The notes under the pieces were generated by a model. That model was given only the letters and a program-made list of their open reading frames with translations. It had not been told where the DNA came from and did not search any database. Made by a program: the position numbers and the translations under genes. Below are positions 1-8,870 of a DNA stretch of 64,000 nt, one piece after another. Position 1 is the stretch's first letter. Every line of letters starts with the position of its first letter. This stretch comes from Gp13-AA77 sp035946735 (GTDB taxonomy: Bacteria > Acidobacteriota > Terriglobia > UBA7540): assembly GCA_035946735.1 (NCBI GenBank), contig DASYYZ010000215.1, positions 1 to 64,000 of the forward strand. Reading direction: 5' to 3'.

Positions 1-1
1 G

Positions 2-70
2 AAGAAGCGGATGGAACAGGCGGACAATTTTGACGCTGTGAACCAAGGCGCGCTTCAGCGCGACGCCTAA
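2..70 (+). CDS. C-terminal end of an unidentified protein (cut by the window edge)
   Basis: An open frame enters from the left edge and stops at TAA 68-70. Only the last 22 residues are visible (ending DAVNQGALQRDA), rich in charged and polar residues, with no recognisable motif. It is followed at once by two short hairpins, which fits the 3' end of a transcription unit. The product cannot be named from this much sequence. Confidence 0.4.
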   Translation, partial: KKRMEQADNFDAVNQGALQRDA

Positions 71-83
71 ACCGGAAGGGCGA

Positions 84-131
84 CCGCCTTTGAGGCGGCC
101 CCACTCATCAAGCCACCCGCCTCGCGGGTGG
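84..131 (+). terminator. two consecutive hairpins after the first gene
   Basis: The first stem is CCGCCT/AGGCGG (84-89 with 93-98, 3-nt loop). The second is a perfect 8-bp stem CCACCCGC/GCGGGTGG (113-120 with 124-131, loop CTC). They lie 13 and 42 nt after the stop codon. No clear T-tract follows, so intrinsic termination is only a guess. The rest of 132-387 shows no gene that I can support. Confidence 0.35.
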
Positions 132-387
132 TGTCTGACTAATAGAATAGCTTAGAGCCCCGCATCTGGCGCTGCCGCCTCGCCGCGCAGGTTGCACTCC
201 GATCACCACCGCGCATCCGCAAGTCCTTTATTTTCTGCGCCGCTGTTCCGCCAAAAATGTAACCTTGACGCACGCCGCGCCACGATCTATGAGGAGAACT
301 AAAACTCCCACCATTTTTTAGAATGAAAGACTTAAAACCTCCTCCAACTCGGTCCAAGTGACACGATCTGTGATCCGTCATAAATGA

Positions 388-475
388 TGGTGCCGAAGGG
401 GGGAGTCGAACCCCCACGCTGTTGAACAGCGGCAGATTTTGAGTCTGCTGCGTCTGCCAGTTCCGCCACTTCGGC
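388..475 (-). tRNA. tRNA-Leu (anticodon CAA)
   Basis: Read on the minus strand, the 88-nt sequence begins GCCGAAG and ends CTTCGGC plus an encoded A and CCA, giving a full acceptor stem. The D-arm, a long class II variable arm and the TΨC arm (GGTTCGA core) are all present. The anticodon loop CTCAAAA is closed by GCAGA/TCTGC, so the anticodon is CAA, read as leucine. It marks the left limit of the decayed zone. An integrase relic begins 16 nt upstream of its 5' end on the same strand. Confidence 0.95.
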
Positions 476-490
476 CTTCTTTCTTTTCTA

Positions 491-1634
491 TCAGTTGGCT
501 GCGCCAGTTGCAACTGCCGTCGCAAGTTGGGAGGAATTGGGAAAGATAAGCTTTCCCAATTCCTCCAGCGCCTGACGCTTTGAAGCTTCTTCGGTCTCGG
601 CATATTCGAGGGTCATATTTGGATTGCTGTGACCAGGACCGCCTGCTGCGCCTTCAGCGGCACCTTGTTGTTGTGCATGGCTTCCGCCGAACGGCGGAAG
701 CTGCAACGGGTGAAATGCGGGATGCCAAGCACTTTGGCCACTCTCGTAAACTCATCCGCGTCTGGTGCTCAAACGAGGATTCTCCCGGACCGTCGGGTTC
801 CAGGAACAAAAATGAACCCTCACGCTTCAGGTTACGCACCGCTTCCACTACTTCAGGCCGGAGTGGTAGCCCCCGCTCGCTCTTCTTCGTCTTGACGGCA
901 CCCAGCTTGCCCGGTAAAGGCGGCGCTGAATAGTCAGGATGCCACTCCCTAAGTCAAAATCTTCGTTTTTTTAGGGCAAACAACTCCGACTCTCTGATAG
1001 CCGTCGTAGCTGAAATCATGACCATCGTGCGGCAGGGGTCTGAAAGCTGACCAATGACCATGTTCATCTGCGTGGGACTGAGGACCTTGGCCTTTTATTG
1101 CCGCCAAGCCTTCCGGCAGCCCGAAGTTTGCTGACGGGATTCTCCTTGATGTAGTGCCAGTCAACTGCCGTCTAAACACGCAGTTGAGAGTTGCCCTGAC
1201 GTGTTTCAGCACCGAGATGCTGTACTTTCCGCCGAAGAGATTTGCGAACCGCTGAACATCTGCGGGAGTAATATCAGCCACCCGGAAGTCCTTGAAGTAT
1301 GGGAGTACGCACCGACACGCAGTGCGCTGGTAGAATTCTCTTGTGGACTCCCGATAAGTGGGGAGCAAATCCCTCTCCCATTTGTCACAATTATTCCTGA
1401 AAACTGGTTGACTCAACAGGAGCGTGAAATCCCTCGTTCATGGGTCTCAGCCAGCCTTGCAGGATTTGGCGTGCGGCACTCTTGGACATCTCGGAGCACG
1501 GACCAACGACTTTTGAGCGGAGGCACGCTGCGAATTTTGCCATTGTTAATGATGGGTTCCAAGTATCGCGCCACCCAGACCCGTGGCCGCTTGCCACGGG
1601 CAACAATGTGACGTCTCTGGAATCTCCTTCTCAA
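491..1634 (-). pseudogene. shattered tyrosine recombinase/integrase
   Basis: Pieces of one integrase occur in order on the minus strand but in different frames. The N-terminal segment has RGKRPRVWVARYLEP (about 1560-1634). A linker has MSKSAARQILQGWLRPMNEG. The SAM-like core-binding domain has WERDLLPTYRESTREFY (about 1200-1400). The catalytic-domain end has IPHFTRCSFRRSAEAMH and then GHSNPNMTLEYAET (491-740). Joining them needs at least four frame changes; one is a missing G between AVL and GHSNPNMT near 630. The usual first catalytic arginine box was not found between about 850 and 1100, so part of the catalytic domain seems deleted. The usual H-x-x-R box reads C-x-x-R. The gene is certainly dead. 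Its position 16 nt from tRNA-Leu suggests an old tRNA-targeted insertion. Confidence 0.8.
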
Positions 1635-3064
1635 TCGCCCTCCGTTCCAGATTCGGAGGACTTTCCCGCATTCAGTGTAGCAAGGTCCAGTCTCATCGAC
1701 AAAGCTCGGTAGAAGTGGGGAGAATGAACTCGGTCGAGCGATAGACCGAGGTCCTGCTACCAGGGGGGTGAACATATGAGGCAACCTGCGCCCATTCGCC
1801 GCGAGGCTAGAGAGGAGGCTACACGACAAAAGATTCGTGCTCTGCCCCTACAGCGCCTGTGGGCTTCGATAAAGCGCGGAAAATCCTCTTTCGTCTCAGT
1901 CTCAGCACGACTCTAGCGCTCTTGTTGGTGCCAAAAAATGGACCCCCGCTCACTCCTGTTACTAACATTCCGTACCTGCCTAGGGGCTCAATAGGATGCT
2001 ACGGTGAGATTTTTCAGATGTGGTTATGACGACCGTGGCTGCTCATGCCCATTGCTGAGCACGCCCCTAGCGGCTTAAACAGAGATGTCATCTGAACCTC
2101 GAGACCGGTCGCCAATCAGGGATGAACAAACACCCAGAACCTGGCAATTTACGAAGTGGTGGCTGTTCGATAATGACGGTCTGGAGTCCCTTCGCAAAAA
2201 CGACTTTCTGTACCTATTGCCAGATAACTGGGACCCATCCAAACCCCCGAACCTTGGTCTGTTCCTGGCGAGGATGGTCGCTTGTGGCATCCCCATGGGC
2301 ACGCGGCTCGAACGACACTCCGCAAGGAAAAGGAAAAGGAGGAAACCCAACGCCATGGGCAATCTGACGAAAACATCACAGACCCGAACGCCGCAAGAGA
2401 AGATTCTCAAATCTGGTGGCGAGGTGATCAAGCTTCGGAAGCGGCCGAGAGTGAGCACGCGGGAGATATTGGCCGCGCTTGACGACCAGAAAATTCTCCT
2501 GCCGTGGCCCGACCTCCGAGAAGAGCGAACTCTGGGCGTTTTGGGCGAATGAGCCGCGAGTGAAGATGGCGATCAGCCGTGCGCGACATGCAGTGAGGCC
2601 GCCGCCCAAAGAAGACCAATGGGTCAACCTTGCTAAGACCGTGCTCCAACAGATTGATGGCAAAGCAAGCCGTAAGCCAAAGGCAGCTTCTGGCCAGGAT
2701 ATTCCTTTCTGCCGTAAATCACCTTCTTCCGGGACTGTAACCCGGCAGGCGTGCAACCCGCAGTAGGCCTCTTTTTCGCACGCCCATATCCCAACAGGTC
2801 GATTTCCTCTAGACATCTGTCATTCGTTCCATCAGCCTCCCATCAAAATGTCATTGCTGCTTGCGCAGTGCTCCGGGCCGGTAGCAAGTTTGTGGGTACC
2901 TCGGCACAGCAGAAGCGACCAGGCTCCGCAACGACGCGGAGTCAAGGGGAAAAGCCCCAATAACGCAGGCTGAATAAGCGGCCGAATGGCCAAATGAAGC
3001 GTGACCAATCACGCGCAAAGAAAGCTTTTGTCTCCAAAAGGAGTCCGAGGCCGACACGCTCATT
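1635..3064. other. low-information stretch with no convincing gene
   Basis: Apart from one doubtful frame at 2085-2552, I see only short overlapping frames in all directions, without recognisable domains, clear ribosome-binding sites or consistent codon use. This looks like decayed former coding DNA, as in the neighbouring pseudogenes, but no parent gene could be identified. Confidence 0.4.
2085..2552 (+). CDS. doubtful hypothetical protein fragment
   Basis: A 155-codon frame whose first third looks protein-like (WQFTKWWLFDNDGLESLRKN, then PDNWDPSKPPNLGLFLARM) and whose second half is mostly basic and low in information (RKRKRRKP). I do not recognise a family. No good ribosome-binding site is seen before the ATG at 2085. 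The change in character near the middle suggests that a frameshift separates a real N-terminal piece from noise. It lies in the decayed zone, so a gene relic is the more likely reading. Confidence 0.2.
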   Translation: MSSEPRDRSPIRDEQTPRTWQFTKWWLFDNDGLESLRKNDFLYLLPDNWDPSKPPNLGLFLARMVACGIPMGTRLERHSARKRKRRKPNAMGNLTKTSQTRTPQEKILKSGGEVIKLRKRPRVSTREILAALDDQKILLPWPDLREERTLGVLGE

Positions 3065-3485
3065 GTGAGTGGAAATATGGACAGCCCGGAGCCAGGGCGC
3101 CAGCGCATACGGAGCGAGTCCATGAAAAAGCAGTCACTGTGGAACCTCCTGAACATGGGGCCTTGGGCAGACGAGTGGTCCGCGCTGGCGGCCAACGGGG
3201 CATCATCCCGGCCCGAACTGATGAACTACCCGTGCCCCCAAACTCGCGCAGAAATTGCACGAGTTGAGCGCAAGTACGACTCTCTGGACGCGCAAGACAG
3301 CAAAGAGGCTTTCGATCAACTGAACTGGGGACCTCGACAAGCTCGTCGACACCGTGGTCCATGTGCTCGATGACTTGGTGACGCACATGGCCGATATGGG
3401 CGGAATGCTTCAACCTGAAGAAGCCAGCCCTGAAAACGTATCTTGGGAGTATTTCTTCGCTTTGTTTCCAGCGCCAAGAGGCTAG
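3065..3485 (+). pseudogene. hypothetical protein broken by one frameshift
   Basis: The first frame carries MKKQSLWNLLNMGPWADEW and then RAEIARVERKYDSLDAQDSK. It goes out of frame near 3330. The next frame continues with DLDKLVDTVVHVLDDLVTHM and SWEYFFALFPAPRG before TAG at 3483-3485. The two halves read naturally as one acidic, mostly helical protein of about 140 residues. Possible starts are GTG 3065, ATG 3077 or ATG 3121. I recognise no family. The single-base break matches the decay seen in neighbouring genes. Confidence 0.45.
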
Positions 3486-3587
3486 ACGGCCGCCGAAATG
3501 GCCCATCTGACCGCGATTCCGCCCAGTGTCCATCGCATTTCAAGTTCCCTGAGTTGGCCGCTAATCCCCTTTATCTGCCTCTCCATG

Positions 3588-3606
3588 TAGCCTCGAAACG
3601 AGGCTA
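3588..3606. repeat. perfect 8-bp hairpin
   Basis: TAGCCTCG, loop AAA, then CGAGGCTA: a perfect palindrome between a broken hypothetical gene and the GHKL fragment. It is followed by GGGGCAGCGTTTTTAT, so on the plus strand it could act as a weak intrinsic terminator. No protein-coding role is evident. Confidence 0.4.
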
Positions 3607-3651
3607 TCGGGGCAGCGTTTTTATAATGGCCTTGGGAGGCGAGATGATGGC

Positions 3652-3930
3652 ATGGAGCAAACGCTGAGGTTTCTGCGGAATGCCCAGCCTTCAACGCCGT
3701 CGCTAATGTATATCAAGGATGGAGGAGAAGGACATGAAACGGGATTTGTGGGTACAGGTGGACCGGACGGGCTCCGGGAGAAGCTAAAGCGGCGGGGCAT
3801 CGGCTTCGGCGTGTACGAGCCCATCCAGAATGCGCTCGACGAGGATGTGACGCGGGTGGATGTGACGCTCCGCCGCCCGGAACGGAAACGAACGACCTTG
3901 ACCATCGCGCACGACAGCACCATCGTGTAG
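3652..3930 (+). pseudogene. N-terminal fragment of a GHKL-type (histidine-kinase-like) ATPase
   Basis: The stretch REKLKRRGIGFGVYEPIQNA continues into LDEDVTRVDVTLRRPERKRT and contains an N-box-like pattern E-x3-N-A-x-D, as in GHKL ATPases (gyrase B, Hsp90, histidine kinase and MutL fold). After the second strand (TTLTIAHDS) the frame stops at 3928-3930. There is no G1 box (DxGxG) and no rest of the domain, so this is at most the first third of an ATP-binding protein. The next gene fragment starts within 5 nt in another frame. The assignment rests on one motif and is moderate. Confidence 0.45.
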
Positions 3931-3934
3931 CGCG

Positions 3935-4417
3935 TGCACACTCGTCATCGGTGGGGCCGTCTCTGCGACTGCCGGCGAGGCGAAAGAGGAAGCAGCGGTT
4001 CGCGCGCTCGGAGATACCTTTGCCAAGCCTTTCGTCGAGAAGAATGCCGAACTGCGAGCATCCATCTTCACCGAAGATGGAACGTTCGTCACGCCGCAGG
4101 GTGACTTTCTGCAAGGGCGGGTCGCCATGGTGAAGGACTTCGGTCCCGAGGCACAGCAAGCCGTCAACGGAACCACGCAGGCGGCGTTCTCTAACTACCG
4201 GGTTCGCTTCATCAATCCCGATGTTGCGGACGTCGATGCGCTCCTTACCGTGCACAATGTGAACGGTCCGGATGGTGCGGTCATCCCCACGATACCGATC
4301 AATGTTTTCTACGTGGCCGTCCGCCACGGTGATCGATGGCTGATCGAGGATGGACGCACGCACTTCGCGCCCGCGCCGCCCAATGGCATGACCAGGTCCG
4401 CGGCGTCACAAAACTAG
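3935..4417 (+). pseudogene. NTF2/SnoaL-like (DUF4440 type) protein, start codon lost
   Basis: The frame is open from 3935 and reads TLVIGGAVSATAGEAKEEAA (a signal-peptide-like end), then LGDTFAKPFVEKNAELRASI and FTEDGTFVTPQGDFLQGR. It closes with NVFYVAVRHGDRWLIEDGR, a layout typical of SnoaL/SgcJ-type NTF2-like proteins (about 130-150 residues, cone-shaped fold). Upstream in frame there is a stop at about 3899-3901 and no ATG, GTG or TTG before 4127. An internal start at 4127 would remove half the fold. I infer that the 5' end was lost or shifted when the GHKL fragment was joined to it. The cytochrome b gene starts 9 nt downstream. Confidence 0.5.
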
Positions 4418-4426
4418 CGTGGAGAA

Positions 4427-5276
4427 ATGCGTGTGACCCATTCCATCCAACTCGACGAGGTGATCGCTACACGCATGCCGGAGCATCAAGCCGGCGTGCG
4501 TGTAGTCCGCGGGCACCACCTGCTGGTGCGGTGCAGCCACTGGCTGAACGTGTCAATCCTTCTGGGCCTCATCCTCAGTGGCGTGTCCATTTATTGGGCA
4601 TCTCCGGTTTATCAGCACAAACCAGAGCCGCAGACCGGGAACTTCGATCCCCTTGCAGACGCCGGTATCTGGATATGCGCGCATGCACCGGGGCTGCACC
4701 AGTACAGCAGTCCGCCGGACTGGGTCTACAACCACATAAGCCTCGGTCCCGGCATGCTTGCCTCGGCTCTGCGATTTCATTGGCTCTTTGCTTATCTGTT
4801 CATGCTGAACGGCTTTGTCTTCGTAATAGGCTTGGCCATGGGAGGCGGCTGGCGCTCTCTGTTGCCCCACCGGACCGACCTGCGCGATGCGCTGAAGATG
4901 TTTCGGTACTATGCCGGCTTCCCTCTCGCCCAAACTAGCACATCGTACCTGGCTTCATCCGCGCTACAACACAAAATACAACGCACTTCAACGCGTCGCT
5001 TACTTTTCAGTTGCGGCAACGGGACTGCTGTCCGTCGTCACGGGCTGGACGATTCACAAACCCATGCAGCTTCATTGGCTGACTGGGGTCTTGGGTGGTT
5101 ATGACAAAGCGCGTGTCTGGCACTCTTGGCTGATGTGGGTTTTCTTCCTTTTTGTTGTCCGCCATGTGATCCTCGTTCTCGCTGATGGATGGGACACACT
5201 TCGGAGCATGATCGTGGGCTGGTCGACGACGACGGAGAGAGCCAAAGAGAGGAGCTTAAACCATGAAAATCCGTGA
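4427..5276 (+). pseudogene. membrane cytochrome b561-type subunit (thiosulfate-reductase cytochrome b-like), frameshifted
   Basis: The product would be a four-helix di-heme cytochrome b that passes electrons between quinone and a molybdenum or other oxidoreductase. Helix 1 follows RCSHWLNVSILLGLILSGVS, and helix 2 contains LRFHWLFAYLFMLNGFVFVI. After KMFRYYAGFPLAQ (about 4930) the frame is lost and resumes one frame over with HPRYNTKYNALQRVAYFSVA, KARVWHSWLMWVFFLFVVRH and ADGWDTLRSMIVGWS. Histidines in HWLN, FHWL, WHSW and RHVI are the probable heme ligands. The usual molybdopterin partner is not next to it; a truncated SDR overlaps the 3' end by 14 nt. A single frameshift breaks an otherwise complete gene, so it is either recently dead or a sequencing error. 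Confidence 0.75.
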
Positions 5277-5637
5277 TTCAGTGGCATTCATCACAGGCGC
5301 AAATCGCGGCATTGGCCTGGCGTTTGCCGAAGGGTTGCTCGCGGAAGGTGCGAAAAAGGTGTACGCGGCTGCCCGAAACCCTGAAACCGTGAGGCTCGCC
5401 GGTGTGTATCCGGTTGGCCTGGACGTAACGAAGCCAGACGAGGTCGCTGCGGCTGCTCGGAATTGCGGTGAGGTCAGCCTGCTTATCAATAACGCGGGGA
5501 TTTCGCTCCGGTCGAGTTTTCTCGGCGCAAATGGCATGAGCGCCGCTCGATCCGAGATGGAGACCAACTATATCGGACCACTCGCGGTCAGCCGCGCGTT
5601 CGTTCCGGTACTGGTAAGAAACGGTCGCCTTGCATGA
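5263..5637 (+). pseudogene. truncated short-chain dehydrogenase/reductase (N-terminal half)
   Basis: A classical SDR Rossmann start: FITGANRGIGLAFAEGLL has the TGxxxGxG cofactor motif, and LLINNAGIS is the NNAG motif. The frame stops at residue 124, just before the strand that carries the catalytic serine and the YxxxK pair, so the product could not be active. SDRs are usually about 230-250 residues. GAGAGGAGC lies 7-8 nt before the ATG at 5263, and the start overlaps the end of the cytochrome b relic, which suggests a former operon. Nothing resembling the missing half follows. Confidence 0.75.
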
Positions 5638-6552
5638 AATGACGGAGGAACCGCGCCGCCGGACGATGGCCTGACTCCTGCGACTGCATTGAAGACTGCG
5701 GACTCCCGGTTCGCCAGTCTGCGGGAATTAATGTCCTCACCAGTTTCTTGCCGGTGGATCAGCCGTAACCGGCTGCCTTCATTGGGGTTCGACTGTTCGG
5801 CGACCGCAGCAGTCCCCTGTCCCGGCTGACAACCCACAATAAACTCGAAATCAAGTTAAGTCCCTGTGCTGCCGATAATTGCAGGGCACAAAACGAAATA
5901 GGGCATATCGATGCCAAACGGCAAAATTATGCCTTAAGTCGCATCACGCCCTGTCACTTTGAGGATAACTTTGCAGAAAAAACCATATCCTTGCCGCGCC
6001 GGTGGCCGGAAGTCCTCTGTTTCCACACGGCGGAGGTTCCAGGGGATGGAGACCGTTAAAGCATAACCCTGCCGCGAGTCCATTTTCTAACCATATCCTT
6101 GCCATGAGTCCTGGGCTTGGTCGACCGCTACCCTCAGGCACAGAAGAATTGAGTTGCCTCGAATATGGACTCAGCGGCGCGAACACGCCTGGGACGATTG
6201 CTCCGAGTTTCGGCAAGGTTCCATTTACACATACTCCTGCACCGTCGGGAAATGCCGGCAAGACTGGTGCAGCCACGAGCCACTGAATTCGGCCATAAGA
6301 GGGTGTTTGAATTCCTTTCGGTCGGGGCACTTCCGATACAGACCTACCGTCATTCGGCCACAATTTGAACCGCGGTCTGATGTGTCGCATTTTTTGCTAT
6401 TCCCACGTTCAGGGTAGGACCAGCATCTGTATCTGCCTCCACGAAGCCGTGAAGAGAAGGAAAAGCTCGCCTATGGCGACGACATCATTTCAGATCTCAA
6501 CGAACGTGCGGGAGAAGGCGGTGGTCGAGTGTTGGTTCTTTACAGGTTTCGT
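5638..6552. other. 915-base stretch without a supported gene
   Basis: There are only short frames without domains. A 15-base direct repeat AACCATATCCTTGCC occurs near 5980 and again near 6090. The right end runs into the duplicated promoter and 5' region of the sensor kinase. No RNA gene or insertion sequence was recognised. Confidence 0.4.
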
Positions 6553-6925
6553 GCTAGCGGCTCAACGCGTCATACCGGAAGCATGGTATTTCGCCAGAAA
6601 TGCCCTAGTAGGAAGGGGACGCCGCCGGTTCAGGACCTTCCCGACAGCGCTCGATCCGGTTTAGGCTGTAAGGAGATGGTGCGGAGAATACCATGGCATC
6701 CAGGAAGATCGCGCATTCGGCCTCAACCACTACCGGCAGTCCCAGGGAGTTGATGAGCCGAGCCGACGGGCACTCGGCAGACCGGCTATCGTTGAGTACG
6801 AGCTTCACTTTGGCGCTCGGCTTCGGCGGCCTTCTGGCAATTATGGCCCTGGCAGGCGTCGACGGAATGCGCATGCTGCGCCAGATCAGGCGCGGTGACA
6901 ATCAGATCCGTCGCCAGTTCCTCTC
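6553..6925 (+). repeat. segmental duplication, kinase promoter and 5' end (copy 1; copy 2 at 23430-23812)
   Basis: The upstream region and first codons of the sensor kinase recur at 23430-23812. Shared blocks include GGTATTTCGCCAG, GATCCGGTTTAG (GGTCCGGTTTAG in copy 2) and a long nearly identical stretch that encodes GFGGLLAIMALAGVDGMRML. After about codon 75 of the kinase the similarity ends abruptly. Copy 1 belongs to the intact kinase gene. Confidence 0.8.
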
Positions 6926-8126
6926 GGAAAACCACGCCCTGAACAACATCCGATCCGAGCTCTACCTTTCCGGAACCTACGTCCGCGATTATCTGCTTGA
7001 GCCCGATCCCGGACGGGCGGAGACTTATCGGGCAAGCCTGGAACAGGTGCACAGGGAGATGGACTCGGCCGTGGAATCCTACGGCCAGCAGCCCGAGGCG
7101 ACCCAAGCCACGCACTACGCCGAACTCGCCGCGGAGCTTTCGCGGTACTGGAGCGCTCTCGCTCCGATTCTCCAATGGGACGCCGCCCAGCGCCGGGCTG
7201 AAGGCTACGCCTTTCTGCGCGACCAGGTTTTTCCCCGGCGGACGGCCATGCTCGATCTTGCCGGCCGCATCGAAAAGATCAACGAACAGCAACTCGATGC
7301 AGGCAATCAACGCGTGGAGCGCCTGATGTCAGCGTTTCAAAACCGGCTGGCGGTCACACTGCTGGCAGCGCTGCTGCTCGGCTTGGGAACGGCGGCTTTC
7401 AGCACCCACAAGATTCTGGGCCTGGCAGCTCAGGCGCAGGCTCAATACCAGGAGGTCGTCGAAGCCCGGGGACAACTGAAAGATCTCTCCGCTCGTCTCG
7501 TGCAAGCGCAGGAGTCCGAGCGACGCGCACTCTCCCGTGAGTTACACGATGAAGTGGGACAGGCCCTTTCGGCGGTACTCGTTGAGTTACGGAATCTGTC
7601 CTCGGAAATGGGCACACCCTTGACGGAACAATCCAGCGGTCACCTCGCGGCCATGAAGAACCTGGTGGAGAACTCGGTGCGTGTGGTGCGCAACATGGCA
7701 CTTCTTCTGCGTCCCTCCATGCTGGACGACCTCGGTCTGGTGCCCGCCTTGCGCTGGCAGGCCCGCGAGATATCCAAGCGCACCTCGATGGACGTGAACG
7801 TGGCGACGGAGCTTGGACACGATGAGCTTCCCGACGCCTACAAGACCTGCATCTACCGTGTAGTTCAGGAAGCGTTGAACAATTGTGCTCACCACTCCCG
7901 CGCTAAGGCGGTCAGCATCAGGATCCGCCAGGAAGCGAGTCGGCTGGCGTTGTCCGTCCAGGACGACGGTCAAGGTTTTGAGGTGGCGCAGACGAAGGGT
8001 CTCGGTTTGCTCGGAATCCAGGAACGGGTTGCAAGCCTGGGAGGCGAGTGCAAGATACATTCCGAGCCCGGAAATGGAACGATCCTGGCCATCGAACTGC
8101 CTTGGGAAGACGGCCGGACGAATTGA
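6693..8126 (+). CDS. NarL/DegS-type sensor histidine kinase
   Basis: This membrane histidine kinase of the HisKA_3 family (477 residues) should phosphorylate the response regulator encoded next to it. TM1 is at about residues 33-55 (LALGFGGLLAIMALAG), followed by a helical periplasmic sensor of the four-helix-bundle (4HB_MCP-like) kind. TM2 is at about 215-235. A coiled linker follows, then the dimerisation/phosphoacceptor box RELHDEVGQ (His about 285) and an HATPase domain with EALNN (N-box), DDGQGF and GLLGIQERV. GGAG lies 6 nt before the ATG at 6693; ATG 6753 with GGGAG is a weaker alternative. The stop is 13 nt before the regulator, so the pair is one transcription unit. A 5' copy of this gene survives as a relic at 23.7 kb. 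The signal sensed cannot be read from the sequence. Confidence 0.92.
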   Translation: MASRKIAHSASTTTGSPRELMSRADGHSADRLSLSTSFTLALGFGGLLAIMALAGVDGMRMLRQIRRGDNQIRRQFLSENHALNNIRSELYLSGTYVRDYLLEPDPGRAETYRASLEQVHREMDSAVESYGQQPEATQATHYAELAAELSRYWSALAPILQWDAAQRRAEGYAFLRDQVFPRRTAMLDLAGRIEKINEQQLDAGNQRVERLMSAFQNRLAVTLLAALLLGLGTAAFSTHKILGLAAQAQAQYQEVVEARGQLKDLSARLVQAQESERRALSRELHDEVGQALSAVLVELRNLSSEMGTPLTEQSSGHLAAMKNLVENSVRVVRNMALLLRPSMLDDLGLVPALRWQAREISKRTSMDVNVATELGHDELPDAYKTCIYRVVQEALNNCAHHSRAKAVSIRIRQEASRLALSVQDDGQGFEVAQTKGLGLLGIQERVASLGGECKIHSEPGNGTILAIELPWEDGRTN

Positions 8127-8139
8127 GGTGGACGCCCAA

Positions 8140-8790
8140 ATGAAGCCGATTCGGATTTTGCTTGCTGACGATCACAACATCATGCGCGGAGGCCTGCGGG
8201 TGCTGCTCGAAAAGCAGCCGGGTTTCAGCGTGGTCAGCGAGGCTTCCGACGGACGGCAGGCAGTGGAGCAGGCAGAGGCGACGAGGCCGGACGTGGTTGT
8301 TCTGGATATTGCCATGCCCAACCTGAGCGGCATCGAGGCAGCAGGACGAATCAGTGAAATGCTGCCCCACACGGCCATTGTTATCCTGAGTATGCACGCT
8401 GACGAAAGCTACGTCTTGAGGGCGCTCAAGGCAGGAGCCAAGGGCTACCTGCTGAAGGATTCGGCGGAGAGCGACCTGATCCAGGCGATCAAGGCTGCAA
8501 GTGATGGGAAGGCGTTTTTCAGTCCCGAGATCAGCAAGATATTGGTCGAAGATTATGTCCGGGAGATGAGAAAGCGAGGAGCCGAAGATAGCTACCAGTT
8601 ATTGACCCCGCGCGAGCGAGAGATACTGCAATTACTCGCAGAAGGCAAGTCCAACAAGGACATCGCCACCTTATTGAACCTCAGCCTCTACACGGTGGAG
8701 ACTCACCGCCGGAATATCCAAGAAAAACTCAATCTCCACAGCCTCGCCGAGTTGATTCTGTATGCGGTCCGCAAGGGCATCATCTCCTGA
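8140..8790 (+). CDS. NarL/FixJ-family response regulator
   Basis: A 216-residue two-domain regulator. The receiver has the acidic pair in LLADDHN, phosphoacceptor Asp56 (VVVLDIAMP), Ser in VILSMHADE and Lys in GYLLKDS, so all catalytic residues are present. The LuxR-type helix-turn-helix output lies at about 150-205 (LTPREREILQLLAEGKSNKD, then TVETHRRNIQEKL). The start is ATG 8140, since the sequence before it is out of character for a receiver. It lies 13 nt after the kinase and is clearly its partner. Candidate targets are the DUF2950/DUF3300 genes transcribed towards it and the receiver operon, but no binding site can be proven. Confidence 0.94.
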   Translation: MKPIRILLADDHNIMRGGLRVLLEKQPGFSVVSEASDGRQAVEQAEATRPDVVVLDIAMPNLSGIEAAGRISEMLPHTAIVILSMHADESYVLRALKAGAKGYLLKDSAESDLIQAIKAASDGKAFFSPEISKILVEDYVREMRKRGAEDSYQLLTPREREILQLLAEGKSNKDIATLLNLSLYTVETHRRNIQEKLNLHSLAELILYAVRKGIIS

Positions 8791-8870
8791 GGCCCTGTTT
8801 GCCGCAGCGTTTGGTATGAATTCCGGCACGCCCAAGTTCGCGAAGAGTGGGCGCTGGGCAGGCCAACATT

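Noticed and set aside
139..603. Minus-strand open frame covering tRNA-Leu
   Set aside because: It reads straight through the tRNA gene and has no domain; the Leu tRNA explains the sequence.
6002..6286. Plus-strand 94-codon frame
   Set aside because: Low-complexity translation with no domain; several overlapping frames of equal quality are present in the same region.
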